A stretch of DNA of 64,000 bases from Billgrantia azerbaijanica (GCA_004551485.1 SBLD01000001.1:62001-126000); one strand, 5' to 3'. Positions 23,764 to 35,629 are shown, numbered from the stretch's first letter. Notes: generated from the letters alone by a model not told the origin. Numbers and translations are program-made.

Positions 23764-23993
23764 TTCATCTCGTTGGCGAACTATGGTATAAAGCCGCGCG
23801 CTTTCCTGCAATCGCCGGCCCGGCCCGGGCCAGCTCCGACGGCAGCGACGGCGTCGGCGCCTGGCGCGCCGGACTACCATAGCCTTGAAAACACACATGC
23901 ACCGGCACATGGTCCCGGGTGCTGCCGCGGTCGTCCCGGCAGTCGGATCCATGGGGTGCATGGAGGCCTAACCCGATTTTTCAGGAGTCACCC
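23764..23993 (+). promoter_or_regulatory. rpsB promoter and long 5' leader (candidate S2 autoregulatory region)
   Basis: A -10 TATAAA lies at 23787-23792 with TTCATC 17 nt upstream (23764-23769). The transcript would have a leader of roughly 200 nt before rpsB, GC-rich and prone to folding. In E. coli the rpsB leader is the target of S2 feedback, so a similar role is likely here. I did not fold it. The same 290-nt gap must also hold the divergent map promoter. Confidence 0.55.
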
Positions 23994-24743
23994 ATGGCAC
24001 ACGTCAACATGCGCGACCTGCTCAAGGCAGGCGCCCACTTCGGCCACCAGACCCGTTACTGGAACCCGAAGATGAGCAAGTTCATCTTCGGCGCCCGCAA
24101 CAAGATCCACATCATCAACCTCGAGCACACGCTGCCGGCCCTCAACGAGGCCATCGACGTGGTCGAGAAGATGGCGGCCGCCAACAACAAGATTCTGTTC
24201 GTCGGCACCAAGCGCAGCGCCAGCAAGATCATCAAGGAAGAGGCCAACCGCGTCGGCCAGCCGTTCGTCAACCACCGCTGGCTCGGCGGCATGCTGACGA
24301 ACTACAAGACCATTCGCCAGTCCATCAAGCGTCTGCGCGATCTGGAAGCCATGCGCGAGGACGGCACCTTCGAGAAGCTGACCAAGAAGGAAGTCCTGAT
24401 GGCGACCCGCGAGCAGGAGAAGCTCGAGCGCTCCATCGGCGGCATCAAGGAGATGGGCGGCCTGCCCGACGCGCTGTTCGTCGTCGACGTCGACCATGAG
24501 CGCATCGCCATCAACGAGGCGAACAAGCTGGGTATTCCGGTGATCGGCGTGGTCGATACCAACTCCGACCCGGACGGCGTCGACTACGTGATTCCCGGCA
24601 ACGACGACTCCATCCGCGCCATCCAGATCTACGTCAAGGCGATCGCCGATGCCTGCGGCCGCGCGAAGGAAGGCCGTCCCGACGAGTTCGTCGAGGTCAC
24701 CGAGGGCGAGGGTGGCGACTCCGCCGCCGCCGCCGCCGAGTAA
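23994..24743 (+). CDS. rpsB: 30S ribosomal protein S2
   Basis: Ribosomal protein S2, 249 residues, starting [20 protein letters not shown] and containing [14 protein letters not shown] and [14 protein letters not shown], all family hallmarks. The C-terminus ends in a short acidic-alanine tail. A CAGGAG site lies just upstream. It is the first gene of rpsB-tsf-pyrH-frr, with a strong hairpin before tsf. Confidence 0.99.
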   Translation: MAHVNMRDLLKAGAHFGHQTRYWNPKMSKFIFGARNKIHIINLEHTLPALNEAIDVVEKMAAANNKILFVGTKRSASKIIKEEANRVGQPFVNHRWLGGMLTNYKTIRQSIKRLRDLEAMREDGTFEKLTKKEVLMATREQEKLERSIGGIKEMGGLPDALFVVDVDHERIAINEANKLGIPVIGVVDTNSDPDGVDYVIPGNDDSIRAIQIYVKAIADACGRAKEGRPDEFVEVTEGEGGDSAAAAAE

Positions 24744-24750
24744 CAGCGAC

Positions 24751-24775
24751 CGCCGGAGCGGGGCGGCGCCCCGCT
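24751..24775 (+). terminator. rpsB-tsf intercistronic hairpin
   Basis: CGGAGCGGGGC (24751-24761) and GCCCCGCTCCG (24765-24775) form a perfect 11-bp stem with a GGC loop and no T-run. The rpsB-tsf gap of E. coli has a comparable attenuating hairpin that lowers tsf read-through or stabilises the rpsB message. Confidence 0.7.
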
Positions 24776-24823
24776 CCGGGTGGAGCGATCACACACCGGT
24801 TGAACCATTCAGAGGTGAATACC

Positions 24824-25693
<870 letters not shown>

Positions 25694-25717
25694 GGTCACA
25701 GGTTCCAGCTCGAGGAC

Positions 25718-25745
25718 GGCGTGCGCGCGAGCGCACGCCTTCTCG
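25718..25745 (+). terminator. Intrinsic terminator after tsf
   Basis: GGCGTGCGC (25718-25726) and GCGCACGCC (25731-25739) pair perfectly around a GCGA tetraloop, followed by TTCTC. It separates tsf from pyrH, probably partially. Confidence 0.7.
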
Positions 25746-25810
25746 TATCCGGCCGGTACATCCGGTCCGCCCGCCCAACCCATTCGATGGTGAGCCAGGA
25801 GAGACACCCC

Positions 25811-26596
25811 ATGCCCAGTGCCGATCACAGCGACGCTCTGACCCGTACGGAGACGCCGCGTGGCGAAAAGCCCCGTGACGAGAAGTCGAAGTACAAACGC
25901 ATCCTGCTCAAGCTCTCCGGCGAAGCCCTGATGGGCGAGCACGACTTTGGCATCGACCCCAAGGTGCTCGACCGCATGGCGCTGGAGATCGGGCAGCTGG
26001 TCGGCATCGGCGTGCAGGTGGGGATGGTGATCGGCGGCGGCAACCTGTTCCGCGGCGCGGCGCTCAACGAAGCCGGCATGGACCGGGTGACCGGCGATCA
26101 CATGGGCATGCTGGCCACGGTGATGAACGCCCTGGCCATGCGCGACGCCCTGGAGCGCTCCAACATCCGCTCGCGGGTGATGTCGGCCATTCCCATGAGC
26201 GGGGTGGTGGAACACTACGATCGCCGGACGGCCATCCGCTACCTGACCTCGGGAGACGTGGTATTGTTCTCCGCCGGTACCGGCAACCCGTTCTTCACCA
26301 CCGACTCGGCGGCCTGCCTGCGCGGCATCGAGATCGACGCCGACGTGGTGGTCAAGGCCACCAAGGTCGACGGCGTCTACGACAAGGACCCGGTGAAGCA
26401 TGCCGATGCGGTCAAGTACGAGCGCCTCAGCTACGATGATGCGCTCGACCAGAAGCTTGGCGTCATGGATTTGACCGCCATCTGCCTGGTACGGGACCAT
26501 GACATGCCGGTTCGCGTCTTCAACATGAACAAGCCGGGCGCCCTGCTGAACCTGGTGGTGGGTGGCAAGGAAGGCACGCTGATAGACAGAGGTTGA
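25811..26596 (+). CDS. pyrH: UMP kinase
   Basis: PyrH phosphorylates UMP to UDP. The 261-residue protein of the amino-acid-kinase fold contains [23 protein letters not shown] and [12 protein letters not shown]. About 25 residues precede KYKRILLK, more than in the 241-residue E. coli enzyme; this hydrophilic extension is rich in charged residues and has no alternative ATG inside. A CCAGGAGAGA site supports the chosen ATG. It is 4 nt before frr. Confidence 0.97.
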   Translation: MPSADHSDALTRTETPRGEKPRDEKSKYKRILLKLSGEALMGEHDFGIDPKVLDRMALEIGQLVGIGVQVGMVIGGGNLFRGAALNEAGMDRVTGDHMGMLATVMNALAMRDALERSNIRSRVMSAIPMSGVVEHYDRRTAIRYLTSGDVVLFSAGTGNPFFTTDSAACLRGIEIDADVVVKATKVDGVYDKDPVKHADAVKYERLSYDDALDQKLGVMDLTAICLVRDHDMPVRVFNMNKPGALLNLVVGGKEGTLIDRG

Positions 26597-26600
26597 CACC

Positions 26601-27158
26601 GTGATCGATGACATCAAGAAAGACGCCGAAAGTCGCATGAAGAAGAGCCTCGAGGCGCTTCATGCCAACTTCAACAAGATCCGCACCGGGCGCGCCCACT
26701 CGAGCATCCTCGATTCGGTGAGCGTGGAGTACTACGGCAGCCCGGTGCCGCTCAACCAGGTCGCCTCGATCAACGTGGAGGATGCCCGCACCCTCACGGT
26801 GGTGCCCTGGGAGCAGAGCCTGGTGCCCAAGATCGAGAAGGCGATCATGACCTCGGAGCTGGGCCTCAACCCCTCCAGCGCCGGCAGCGTGATCCGCGTG
26901 CCCATGCCGATGCTCACCGAGGAGACCCGCAAGGGCTACATCAAGCAGGCGCGCAGCGAGGCCGAGCACGCCCGCGTGGCGGTGCGCAACGTGCGCCGCG
27001 ACGCCAACGGCGACATCAAGGCGCTGCTCAAGGAGAAGGAGATCACCGAGGACGAGCAGCACGGTGGCGAAGAGGCGATCCAGAAGCTCACCGACAAGTA
27101 CATCGCCGAGATCGACCGCCTGCTGGAAGGCAAGGAACACGACCTGATGCAGGTCTGA
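26601..27158 (+). CDS. frr: Ribosome recycling factor
   Basis: RRF splits post-termination ribosomes with EF-G. The 185-residue protein starts with GTG and continues [19 protein letters not shown]; it contains [11 protein letters not shown] and [15 protein letters not shown], both family signatures. The GTG start, 4 nt after the pyrH stop codon, suggests coupled translation. Length is normal. Confidence 0.98.
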   Translation: MIDDIKKDAESRMKKSLEALHANFNKIRTGRAHSSILDSVSVEYYGSPVPLNQVASINVEDARTLTVVPWEQSLVPKIEKAIMTSELGLNPSSAGSVIRVPMPMLTEETRKGYIKQARSEAEHARVAVRNVRRDANGDIKALLKEKEITEDEQHGGEEAIQKLTDKYIAEIDRLLEGKEHDLMQV

Positions 27159-27224
27159 GCCGCGCCGGGCCGCCCGCGATTTCCGCCTCGGCCGCCCGGC
27201 ATTCTCCCTCCGACGCGAGACACC

Positions 27225-27984
<760 letters not shown>

Positions 27985-27992
<8 letters not shown>

Positions 27993-28788
27993 GCTGCGTA
28001 TCATCACCGCGGCCTGGCTCGTGCCACTGGCCCTGGCGGGGCTGTTCGGTCTCAGCGGGGGCGCCTTCGCGCTCTTCACCGGAGCCATCGTGCTGCTCGC
28101 CGCCTGGGAGTGGACCAACCTGGCCGGGGTGGTGGCGCGCGCCCGCCGCCTGGCCCTGGTGGCCGGCCTGGCGGCGCTGCTGGCGCTGTTGTGGGCGGCC
28201 GGCGCCGCCCGGGCGACCTGGCCGCTGTGGCTGGCGCTGGTCGGCTGGCTGGTCAACCTCTTCTGGGTCACCCGCTATCCCGCGCGCCTGGTCCAGTGGC
28301 AGTCGACGCCGCGGCGCCTGGCCATGGGGCTGTGGGTGCTGCTGCCCGCCTGGGTCGGCTTCAACGTGCTGCGCGATGCCGGGAGTGTCTGGCTGCTTTT
28401 CGTGCTGCTGGTGGTGTGGGGCGCCGATATCGGCGCCTACTTCAGCGGCCGCGCCTGGGGGCGGCGCAAGCTGGCACCGGCGGTCAGCCCCGGCAAGAGC
28501 TGGGAGGGAGTGCTCGGAGGCCTGGCGGTGACCCTGGCCCTGGCGCTGCTGTTCGCCGTCTGGCAGGGGCTGGGGGTGGTTGGCGGCGTCGCGCTGGCCG
28601 CGATCACCCTGGTCGTGACCTTGGCTTCGGTGCTCGGCGATCTGCTCGAGAGCATGCTCAAGCGCCATCGCGGCATCAAGGACTCCAGCAACCTGCTGCC
28701 CGGCCACGGCGGGGTGCTCGATCGCATCGACAGCCTCACCGCCGCGGTGCCGCTGTTTGCGCTGCTCTTTCTGGGGGCGCCGTCATGA
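27985..28788 (+). CDS. cdsA: Phosphatidate cytidylyltransferase
   Basis: CdsA forms CDP-diacylglycerol for phospholipid synthesis. The 267-residue polytopic membrane protein has many hydrophobic segments and ends with the family signature [16 protein letters not shown]. It begins with GTG at 27985, overlapping uppS by 8 nt; no ATG is available in that position. The stop overlaps the dxr start as ATGA. Confidence 0.95.
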
Positions 28789-30008
28789 GCCTCGCGATCC
28801 CGGGCGCGCCTTGCCGCCCACGGGCCGTCACGGTGCTGGGGGCGACTGGCTCCATCGGCACCAGCACCCTGGACGTGATCGCCCGCCACCCCGAACGCTA
28901 CCGCGTGCATGCCCTGACCGCGCACCGCTCCCGCGAGATGCTGCTGGCGCAATGCCTGGCCCACCGGCCCGCGGTGGCGGTGCTGGCGACGGAGCACGAT
29001 GCCGCCTGGCTGCGCGCGCGGCTCGACGAGGCGGGGCTCGCCACCGAGGTGCGTGCCGGCGCCGAGGCGTTGATCGAGGTGGCCGAGGCGGGCGAGGTCG
29101 AGGTGGTGATGGCGGCCATCGTCGGCGCCGCCGGGCTGCTGCCGACGCTCGCCGCGGTGCGCGCCGGCAAGCGGGTGCTGCTGGCCAACAAGGAGGCGCT
29201 GGTGATGTCCGGCGCGCTCTTCATGGACGCCGTGGAACGCCACGGCGCGACTCTGCTGCCGATCGATTCCGAACATAATGCCATCTATCAGTGTCTACCC
29301 TCCGAGCATCGTGGCGGGCTGGCCCGCCACGGCGTCACCCGGCTGCTGCTGACGGCTTCGGGCGGCCCGTTCCGCGGCTGGACGCGCGAGCGGCTGGCCG
29401 GGGTGACCCCCGAGCAGGCCTGCGCCCACCCCAACTGGAGCATGGGGCGCAAGATCTCGGTGGACAGCGCGACCCTGATGAACAAGGGGCTCGAGCTGGT
29501 CGAGGCGTGCTGGCTGTTCGACGCCCGCCCCGAGCAGGTGCAGGTGGTGGTGCATCCGCAGAGCGTGATCCACTCCATGGCCGCCTACAGCGATGGCTCG
29601 GTGATCGCCCAACTGGGCAATCCCGACATGCGCACGCCGATCGCCTACGGGCTGGCGTGGCCGGAGCGCATCGACGCCGGCGTCGAGGCCCTCGACCTCT
29701 TCCAGGTCGCCCGGCTCGACTTCGAGGCGCCGGACGAGACCGCCTTCCCCTGCCTGCGCCTGGCGCGCGAGGCGATGGCGGCCGGGGGCACGGCCCCGGC
29801 GGTGCTCAATGCCGCCAACGAAGTGGCGGTGGAGGCCTTTCTCGACGGGCGGCTGGGCTTCACCGGCATCGGCGAACTGGTGGCGCGCACCTGCGAGGCG
29901 CTGTCGGTGGAAGCGGCCGGCGACCTCGAGACGGTGCTCGAGGCCGACACCCGGGCGCGGCGCACGGCGCGGCGCGCCCTCGAGGGCGCTCGGGGCGGGA
30001 CAAGCTGA
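28785..30008 (+). CDS. dxr: 1-deoxy-D-xylulose 5-phosphate reductoisomerase
   Basis: Dxr commits carbon to the MEP isoprenoid pathway. The 407-residue protein has the NADPH motif [14 protein letters not shown], the metal/substrate segments [13 protein letters not shown], and SASGGPF-like [10 protein letters not shown] plus [18 protein letters not shown]. The ATG at 28785 overlaps the cdsA stop (ATGA). uppS further upstream uses the pathway's product, so the operon links isoprenoids and lipid synthesis. Confidence 0.97.
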   Translation: MSLAIPGAPCRPRAVTVLGATGSIGTSTLDVIARHPERYRVHALTAHRSREMLLAQCLAHRPAVAVLATEHDAAWLRARLDEAGLATEVRAGAEALIEVAEAGEVEVVMAAIVGAAGLLPTLAAVRAGKRVLLANKEALVMSGALFMDAVERHGATLLPIDSEHNAIYQCLPSEHRGGLARHGVTRLLLTASGGPFRGWTRERLAGVTPEQACAHPNWSMGRKISVDSATLMNKGLELVEACWLFDARPEQVQVVVHPQSVIHSMAAYSDGSVIAQLGNPDMRTPIAYGLAWPERIDAGVEALDLFQVARLDFEAPDETAFPCLRLAREAMAAGGTAPAVLNAANEVAVEAFLDGRLGFTGIGELVARTCEALSVEAAGDLETVLEADTRARRTARRALEGARGGTS

Positions 30009-30032
30009 GGCAAACGGAGCGAGGAGAGTGAC

Positions 30033-31391
30033 TTGGGCCTGATCCAGAACGTGTTGGCCGTCATCGTGGTGCTGGGCCTGCTGATCACCTTCCATGAGTT
30101 CGGCCACTTCTGGGTGGCCCGGCGCTGCGGCGTGAAGGTGCTGCGCTTCTCGGTGGGGTTCGGCAGGCCGCTCTGGTCGCGGCGCGACCGCCACGGCACG
30201 GAGTTCGCCGTGGCCGCGATCCCGCTCGGCGGCTACGTCAAGATGCTCGACGAGCGCGAGGCGCCGGTGCCGCCGGAGCAGCGCCACCGGGCATTCAATA
30301 ACCAGTCGGTGTGGGCGCGCATCGCCATCGTCGCCGCCGGGCCGCTGGCCAATTTCCTGCTGGCCATCGTCGCCTACTGGGCGCTGTTCGTCGTCGGCAC
30401 CACGGCCGTGGCCCCGGTGATCGGCAGCGTCGCCCCCGACTCGCCGGCGGCGCGCGCGGGGCTGGTCGGCGGCGAGGAGATCGTCGCGGTGCGCGGCGAC
30501 GCGGTGCGCTCCTGGAGCGAGATCAACCTCGAACTGGTGGCGGCGATCGGGGCCAGCGGCGAGCTCCGCCTGCACGCGCGCGACGCCGCCGCTGCCGAGC
30601 CGCGCGAGTACCGCCTGCCGGTCGAGAATTACCTGGTCCGCCAGGACCCGCCGCGGCCGCTGGCCACCCTTGGCATCACCCCCTGGCAGCCGTCGATGCC
30701 GCCGGTGCTGGATCAGGTGGTGGAGGGCGAGGCCGCCGACCGGGCGGGCCTCGAGCCGGGTGACGAGGTGCTCAGCGTGAACGGCGAGCCGCTGACCGAC
30801 TGGATGGACTTCGTCAATCACGTGCGCGGAAGTCCCGGCGAGGCGCTCTCGCTCGAGGTGGTCCGCGGCGATGAGCGTCTCGAGTTGACCCTTACCCCGG
30901 GCGTACGCGACGTGGAAGGCGGCCCGACCATCGGCTATGTCGGTGCCGGGGTGGCGCCGGTCGAGTGGCCGGCCGAGTACCGCCGCGAGATCCGCTACGG
31001 CCCGGTGGCGGCGGTGGGGCAGGCACTGGGGCGCACCGGCGAGATGACGCTGCTGACCCTGGACGCCATTCGCAAGATGCTGGTGGGTCTGATCTCGCCG
31101 TCGAATCTCTCCGGCCCCATCACCATCGCCAAGGTGGCCGGGGACACGGCGCGCACCGGGGTGGAGAGCTTCGTCGGCTTCCTCGCCTACCTGTCGATCA
31201 GCCTGGGGGTGCTCAACCTGCTGCCCATCCCGGTGCTCGACGGCGGCCACCTGCTCTACTACTTCGTCGAGGCGCTGCGCGGCCGGCCGGTCTCCGAGCG
31301 CGCCCAGGCCGTGGGGCTGCGCATCGGCCTGGCGCTGGTCGTCACCCTGATGGCGATGGCGCTGTATTTCGATCTGATGCGGCTCTGGTAG
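30033..31391 (+). CDS. rseP: RseP site-2 protease
   Basis: RseP is an inner-membrane zinc protease that cleaves anti-sigma factor RseA in the envelope stress response. The 452-residue protein has the zinc motif HEFGH in its first transmembrane segment (residues 21-25), periplasmic PDZ domains in the middle, and the second ligand site LDGGHLLYY near the C-terminus. It begins with TTG at 30033 (MGLIQNVLAVIVVLGLL) behind a GCGAGGAGA site; no ATG gives this start. Confidence 0.95.
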   Translation: MGLIQNVLAVIVVLGLLITFHEFGHFWVARRCGVKVLRFSVGFGRPLWSRRDRHGTEFAVAAIPLGGYVKMLDEREAPVPPEQRHRAFNNQSVWARIAIVAAGPLANFLLAIVAYWALFVVGTTAVAPVIGSVAPDSPAARAGLVGGEEIVAVRGDAVRSWSEINLELVAAIGASGELRLHARDAAAAEPREYRLPVENYLVRQDPPRPLATLGITPWQPSMPPVLDQVVEGEAADRAGLEPGDEVLSVNGEPLTDWMDFVNHVRGSPGEALSLEVVRGDERLELTLTPGVRDVEGGPTIGYVGAGVAPVEWPAEYRREIRYGPVAAVGQALGRTGEMTLLTLDAIRKMLVGLISPSNLSGPITIAKVAGDTARTGVESFVGFLAYLSISLGVLNLLPIPVLDGGHLLYYFVEALRGRPVSERAQAVGLRIGLALVVTLMAMALYFDLMRLW

Positions 31392-31440
31392 TAAACGGCC
31401 CCCGGTCGGTGGCACAGGGAGGTGGCGTCCGGCGCTCACC

Positions 31441-31468
31441 TTGTCAGTCACCCGCACAAATGTATAAG
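31441..31468 (+). promoter_or_regulatory. Candidate promoter for bamA
   Basis: TTGTCA (31441-31446) and TATAAG (31463-31468) are separated by 16 nt in the rseP-bamA gap, giving bamA its own housekeeping promoter within the larger operon. Confidence 0.6.
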
Positions 31469-31516
31469 GTGCCTGTTCTGGACTGGCAGGCGGAACAACG
31501 CGAGCGAAGCGACTGC

Positions 31517-33856
31517 ATGAATATCAAGACCCTAGGATTGGCGGCCCTGCTGCTGGCCGGCGCGCCGGTGGCGCTGGCCGAACCCTTCGAAGTTTCCGAC
31601 ATCCGTGTGGAAGGATTGCAGCGCGTTTCCGCGGCTTCCGTCTTCAATGCCTTTCCCATCAGCGCCCGGGACCGGGTCGACGACCGCGAGCTGGCCGAGG
31701 CGGCTCGCCGCCTCTTCGAGACCGGCCTGTTCGAGGACATCCGGCTGGCCCGCGAGGGCGACGTCCTGATCATCCAGGTGGAGGAACGCCCCACCATCAC
31801 GCGGCTCGACATCTCCGGCAACCGCCAGCTCGAGGACGAGCAACTGCGCCAGGGCCTGCGCGACGCGGGCCTCGCCGAGGGCCAGGTACTGCAGCTCTCC
31901 ACCCTCGACGAGATCGAGCGCGAGCTGGAGGGGGTCTACCAGGCCCAGGGGCGTTACAGCGCGCGCATCGATACCGAGGTGCGCGAGATCGACGAGGGGC
32001 GGGTGCAGGTCGACATCGACATCAGCGAAGGCGAGGTGGCCAAGATCCGCCAGATCAACATCGTCGGCAACCGCGCCTTCGACGACGAGGCGCTGCGCGA
32101 GGTCTTCGAGCTCGACGATGAGCCGGGCTGGCTGTTCGGCTGGTTCTCCAGCGACGAGTACTCCCGCGAGGCGCTCGCCGGCGACCTCGAGCGGCTGCGC
32201 TCCTTCTACCTCGACCGCGGCTACGTTAACTTCACCATCGCCTCCACCCAGGTCTCGATCAGCCCCGACAAGTCGCAGATCTTCGTCACCGTCAACGTCG
32301 ACGAAGGTCGCCAGTACCGTCTCGGCGACATCCGTTTCCAGGGGGATCTGCACATCAGCGAGAGCGAGGCCCGTGATCTGCTGGAGGTGGAGAGCGGCGA
32401 GATCTTCTCGCGCAGCGACGTCACCGCCTCCACCGAGGCGCTGCGCGCGCGCCTGGGCGCGGAAGGCTACGCCTTCGCCCGCGTCGACGGCGTCCCCCAG
32501 CCCGCGACCGACGGCGACACCGTGGACCTCACCTTCATGGTCGAGCCCGGGCGGCGCGCCTACGTGCGGCGCATCGAGTTCGTCGGCAACACCACCACCC
32601 AGGACGAGGTGCTGCGCCGCGAGATGATCCAGATGGAGGGAGCGCCGGCCTCCACCGAGTCGATCAGCCAGTCGCGCCAGCGCCTCGAGCGTCTCGGCTT
32701 CTTCCGCCAGGTGGACGTCGAGACCCAGCCGGTGCCCGGCGAGCCCGACAAGCTCGACGTCACCTACACCGTGGAGGAGCAACCCTCCGGCTCCATCTCG
32801 GCCAGCATCGGCTTCTCGCAGAGCGCCGGGGTCATCTACGGGGCGTCGCTGTCGCAGAACAACTTCCTCGGCACCGGTAATCGGGTCAACATCGGCGCCC
32901 AGCGCAGCGAGACCTTCACCAGCCTCAATTTCGGCTTCACCGACCCCTACTGGACCCTGGACGGCATCTCGCGGGGCTACAATCTCTTCTACCGCGAGAC
33001 CGACTACGAGGATTCCGACATTTCCACCTACTCCACCGATGCCTACGGGGGCGGCATCAGCTTCGGCTATCCCGTCAGCGAACTCTCGCGGCTCAACTTC
33101 GGCGTCAGCGCCGAGGACCTGACCATCAAGACCTTCAACGACACCGCCCAGGAGATCCGCCAGTACGTGGAGGACCAGGGCGCCGGTGCGCAGAGCCTCA
33201 AGCTTACCGCGAGCTGGACGCGCAACAACCTCAATCGCGGCATCATGCCCACCGCCGGCAGCTACCAGCGCGTCTCGCTGGAGACGGCGGCGCCGGGCAG
33301 CGACGCCGACTACTACAAGCTGCGCGCGCGCGCCCAGCACCTCTTCCCGCTCAACGAGGAGCAGACCTGGGCGCTGAAGTTCGGCACTACCCTGGGCTAC
33401 GCTGACAGTATCGGCGACGACCCCTACCCCTTCTACGAGAACTTCTTCTCCGGAGGGCTCGGTTCGGTGCGCGGCTTCACCAGCAACACCCTGGGCCAGC
33501 CCACCACGCCGCCGGAGGGGGTGAGCCGCGACCGTACCCTGGGTGGCAACGTGCTGGTGGAGGGCAGCGCCGAGCTGCTCTTCCCGCTGCCCTTCGTCGA
33601 GGACCAGCGCTCGATGCAGACCGGCCTCTTCCTGGACGCCGGCAACACCTTCCTGACCGAGTGCTACCCCACCCAGGGCGGTGACTCGAGCTGCTCGTCG
33701 GGGGTCGACCTGGGCGAGCTGCGCTACAGCGCCGGTGTGGGGCTCTCCTGGCTCACGCCGGTGGGCCCGTTGACCTTCAGCGTCGCTCGACCGCTCAACG
33801 ACGAGAGCGGCGACGATACCCAGGTCTTCCAGTTCTCGCTGGGCCAGACCTTCTGA
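31517..33856 (+). CDS. bamA: Outer membrane protein assembly factor BamA
   Basis: BamA inserts beta-barrel proteins into the outer membrane. The 779-residue precursor has a signal peptide with predicted cleavage after ALA (about residue 21), five POTRA domains over roughly residues 22-420, and a C-terminal barrel that ends with phenylalanine (QFSLGQTF). The RGF motif of loop 6 is visible as SVRGFTSNTLG. It sits between rseP and skp in the conserved order. Confidence 0.97.
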   Translation: MNIKTLGLAALLLAGAPVALAEPFEVSDIRVEGLQRVSAASVFNAFPISARDRVDDRELAEAARRLFETGLFEDIRLAREGDVLIIQVEERPTITRLDISGNRQLEDEQLRQGLRDAGLAEGQVLQLSTLDEIERELEGVYQAQGRYSARIDTEVREIDEGRVQVDIDISEGEVAKIRQINIVGNRAFDDEALREVFELDDEPGWLFGWFSSDEYSREALAGDLERLRSFYLDRGYVNFTIASTQVSISPDKSQIFVTVNVDEGRQYRLGDIRFQGDLHISESEARDLLEVESGEIFSRSDVTASTEALRARLGAEGYAFARVDGVPQPATDGDTVDLTFMVEPGRRAYVRRIEFVGNTTTQDEVLRREMIQMEGAPASTESISQSRQRLERLGFFRQVDVETQPVPGEPDKLDVTYTVEEQPSGSISASIGFSQSAGVIYGASLSQNNFLGTGNRVNIGAQRSETFTSLNFGFTDPYWTLDGISRGYNLFYRETDYEDSDISTYSTDAYGGGISFGYPVSELSRLNFGVSAEDLTIKTFNDTAQEIRQYVEDQGAGAQSLKLTASWTRNNLNRGIMPTAGSYQRVSLETAAPGSDADYYKLRARAQHLFPLNEEQTWALKFGTTLGYADSIGDDPYPFYENFFSGGLGSVRGFTSNTLGQPTTPPEGVSRDRTLGGNVLVEGSAELLFPLPFVEDQRSMQTGLFLDAGNTFLTECYPTQGGDSSCSSGVDLGELRYSAGVGLSWLTPVGPLTFSVARPLNDESGDDTQVFQFSLGQTF

Positions 33857-33900
33857 CCGCCCCACACCTTCCGAGTGTCATTGATTGAGGAGACTCCGTT

Positions 33901-34407
33901 ATGCGCAAGTTGACCATCGCGCTCTGCCTTGGCCTGCTGAGCACTTTCGCCCTCTCGGCCCAGGCCGCCGAGGTCGCCCTGCTGGACTGGCGCACCGCGC
34001 TCATGGAGTCCGACGCGGCACAGCGCTCCATGGGCGATCTCGAAAGCCGCATCGGCGGCCAGCAGCAAGAGGCCGAGTCGCTCGGCCAGGAGCTTTCGCA
34101 GATGCAGCAGCGCCTCCAGCAGGAGGGCGAGAGCATGGCCGAGGACGAACGCCAGGCGCTGGTCGAGGAATTCCAGCAGAAGGGCAGCCGCTTCGAGCAG
34201 CTGCGTGGCCAGATCATGCAGGCGCAGCAGCAGGCCGAGCAGGAGTTCCTGGCCGAGGCCGAGCCCAAGCTGAAGCAGGCGGTGGACCAGGTGATCACCC
34301 GCCACAGCGTCGAGGTACTGGTGGACCCCCAGGGCGTCTTGCACTCGAGCGTCGACCTTCCCGATCTGACGTCGGAAGTGACCGAGATTCTCAACACGCT
34401 CCTCTGA
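33901..34407 (+). CDS. skp: Periplasmic chaperone Skp/OmpH
   Basis: Skp holds unfolded outer-membrane proteins in the periplasm. The 168-residue precursor has a signal peptide ending AQA|AE at about residue 22 and then a long glutamine- and glutamate-rich coiled coil (residues about 45-135), which forms the trimer tentacles. It lies between bamA and lpxD, as in most gammaproteobacteria. Confidence 0.93.
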   Translation: MRKLTIALCLGLLSTFALSAQAAEVALLDWRTALMESDAAQRSMGDLESRIGGQQQEAESLGQELSQMQQRLQQEGESMAEDERQALVEEFQQKGSRFEQLRGQIMQAQQQAEQEFLAEAEPKLKQAVDQVITRHSVEVLVDPQGVLHSSVDLPDLTSEVTEILNTLL

Positions 34408-34453
34408 ACCGGCGCGCGCCGTGGCGCTTCGCCCCTGCTTCGACCAGGCCTCC

Positions 34454-35494
34454 ATGACCCCATCCGACTCTTCGTGTTTCACCCTGGACGCGCTCGCCGA
34501 ACGACTCGGGGCGCGTCTCGTGGGTGACGGCTCGCGGCGCGTGAGCGGCCTTGCCACCCTCAAGGATGCTGGCCCCGAGCACATCGCTTTCCTGGCCAAT
34601 TCGTCCTACCTCAAGGACCTCGCCGGCACCCGCGCGGCGGCGGTGCTGATCCAGCCCGAGCACGCCAATGCCTGCCCGGTGGCGCGCCTGGAGCTGGACA
34701 ACCCCTACCTCGGTTACGCCCACCTCTCGCAACTCTTCGACCCCTTCCTGGCGCGGCCGCAGGGAGGCATCCACCCCACGGCCGTGGTGGCCGAGGACGT
34801 GCGGCTGGGTGCGCGGGTCGAGATCGGCGCCAATGCCGTGATCGAGGCCGGCGCGACCCTGGATGATGAGGTGGCGGTCGGGCCCGGCTGTGTGGTCGGT
34901 GCCGGGGCACGCATCGGTGCCGGTTCGCGGCTGCACGCCAACGTGACGGTCTGCCACGGCGCGGTGATCGGACGGCGCGCCATCCTCCACAGCGGCTGCG
35001 TGATCGGCGGCGACGGCTTCGGCTTCGCCCACGACGGTACGCGCTGGCACAAGATCGCCCAGCTCGGCGGCGTGGTGCTGGGTGACGACGTCGAGGTGGG
35101 CAGCTGTTCGAGCATCGACCGCGGTGCGCTGGACGACACCGTGATCGGCAACGATGTCAAGATCGACAGCCAAGTGCAGATTGCCCACAACGTGCGCATC
35201 GGCGATCACAGCGCGCTTGCCGGCTGCGTCGGCATCGCCGGCTCCACGCGGGTCGGCAAGCACTGCATGCTGGGGGGCGGCGTGGGGCTCTCCGGTCACC
35301 TGACGCTCTGCGACGGAGTGCACGTCACTGGCATGAGCCTGGTGACCAACTCGATCCACGAGCCGGGCGTCTACTCCTCGGGCACCGGGGCCATGCCCAA
35401 TGCCCTGTGGCGCAGGAGCGCCGTCCGCTTCAAGCAACTCGACGACATCGTCCGTCGCCTGGCCCGGCTCGAGAAGCGCGACCGCGACGCTTGA
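34454..35494 (+). CDS. lpxD: UDP-3-O-acylglucosamine N-acyltransferase
   Basis: LpxD adds the second hydroxyacyl chain in lipid A synthesis. The 346-residue protein has a uridine-binding N-terminal domain and a left-handed beta-helix of hexapeptide repeats from about residue 110 (GIHPTAVVAEDVRLGARVEIG). The catalytic histidine lies in GDGFGFAHDGTRWHKIAQLG. The ATG at 34454 matches the family start; an upstream GTG at 34421 is possible but unlikely. Its stop codon lies inside the next promoter's -35 box. Confidence 0.95.
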   Translation: MTPSDSSCFTLDALAERLGARLVGDGSRRVSGLATLKDAGPEHIAFLANSSYLKDLAGTRAAAVLIQPEHANACPVARLELDNPYLGYAHLSQLFDPFLARPQGGIHPTAVVAEDVRLGARVEIGANAVIEAGATLDDEVAVGPGCVVGAGARIGAGSRLHANVTVCHGAVIGRRAILHSGCVIGGDGFGFAHDGTRWHKIAQLGGVVLGDDVEVGSCSSIDRGALDDTVIGNDVKIDSQVQIAHNVRIGDHSALAGCVGIAGSTRVGKHCMLGGGVGLSGHLTLCDGVHVTGMSLVTNSIHEPGVYSSGTGAMPNALWRRSAVRFKQLDDIVRRLARLEKRDRDA

Positions 35495-35518
35495 GCGTCG
35501 TCCGGGTGACGCTATAAT
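35491..35518 (+). promoter_or_regulatory. Strong promoter of fabZ, overlapping the lpxD stop codon
   Basis: TTGAGC (35491-35496) and a consensus TATAAT (35513-35518) are separated by 16 nt. The -35 box contains the TGA stop codon of lpxD (35492-35494). It should drive fabZ-lpxA-lpxB-rnhB independently, with a leader of about 105 nt. Confidence 0.75.
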
Positions 35519-35629
35519 CCTTCGCCCGTCCGAGCGTCTGCGCGGGTGCCGGTGCAGGGCAGGCGAGTTTCGGAAAGCCGGCGGTCGCCCCGCCGCCGAC
35601 TTTCCCTCTTCATTTCAGAGGTCGCTACG

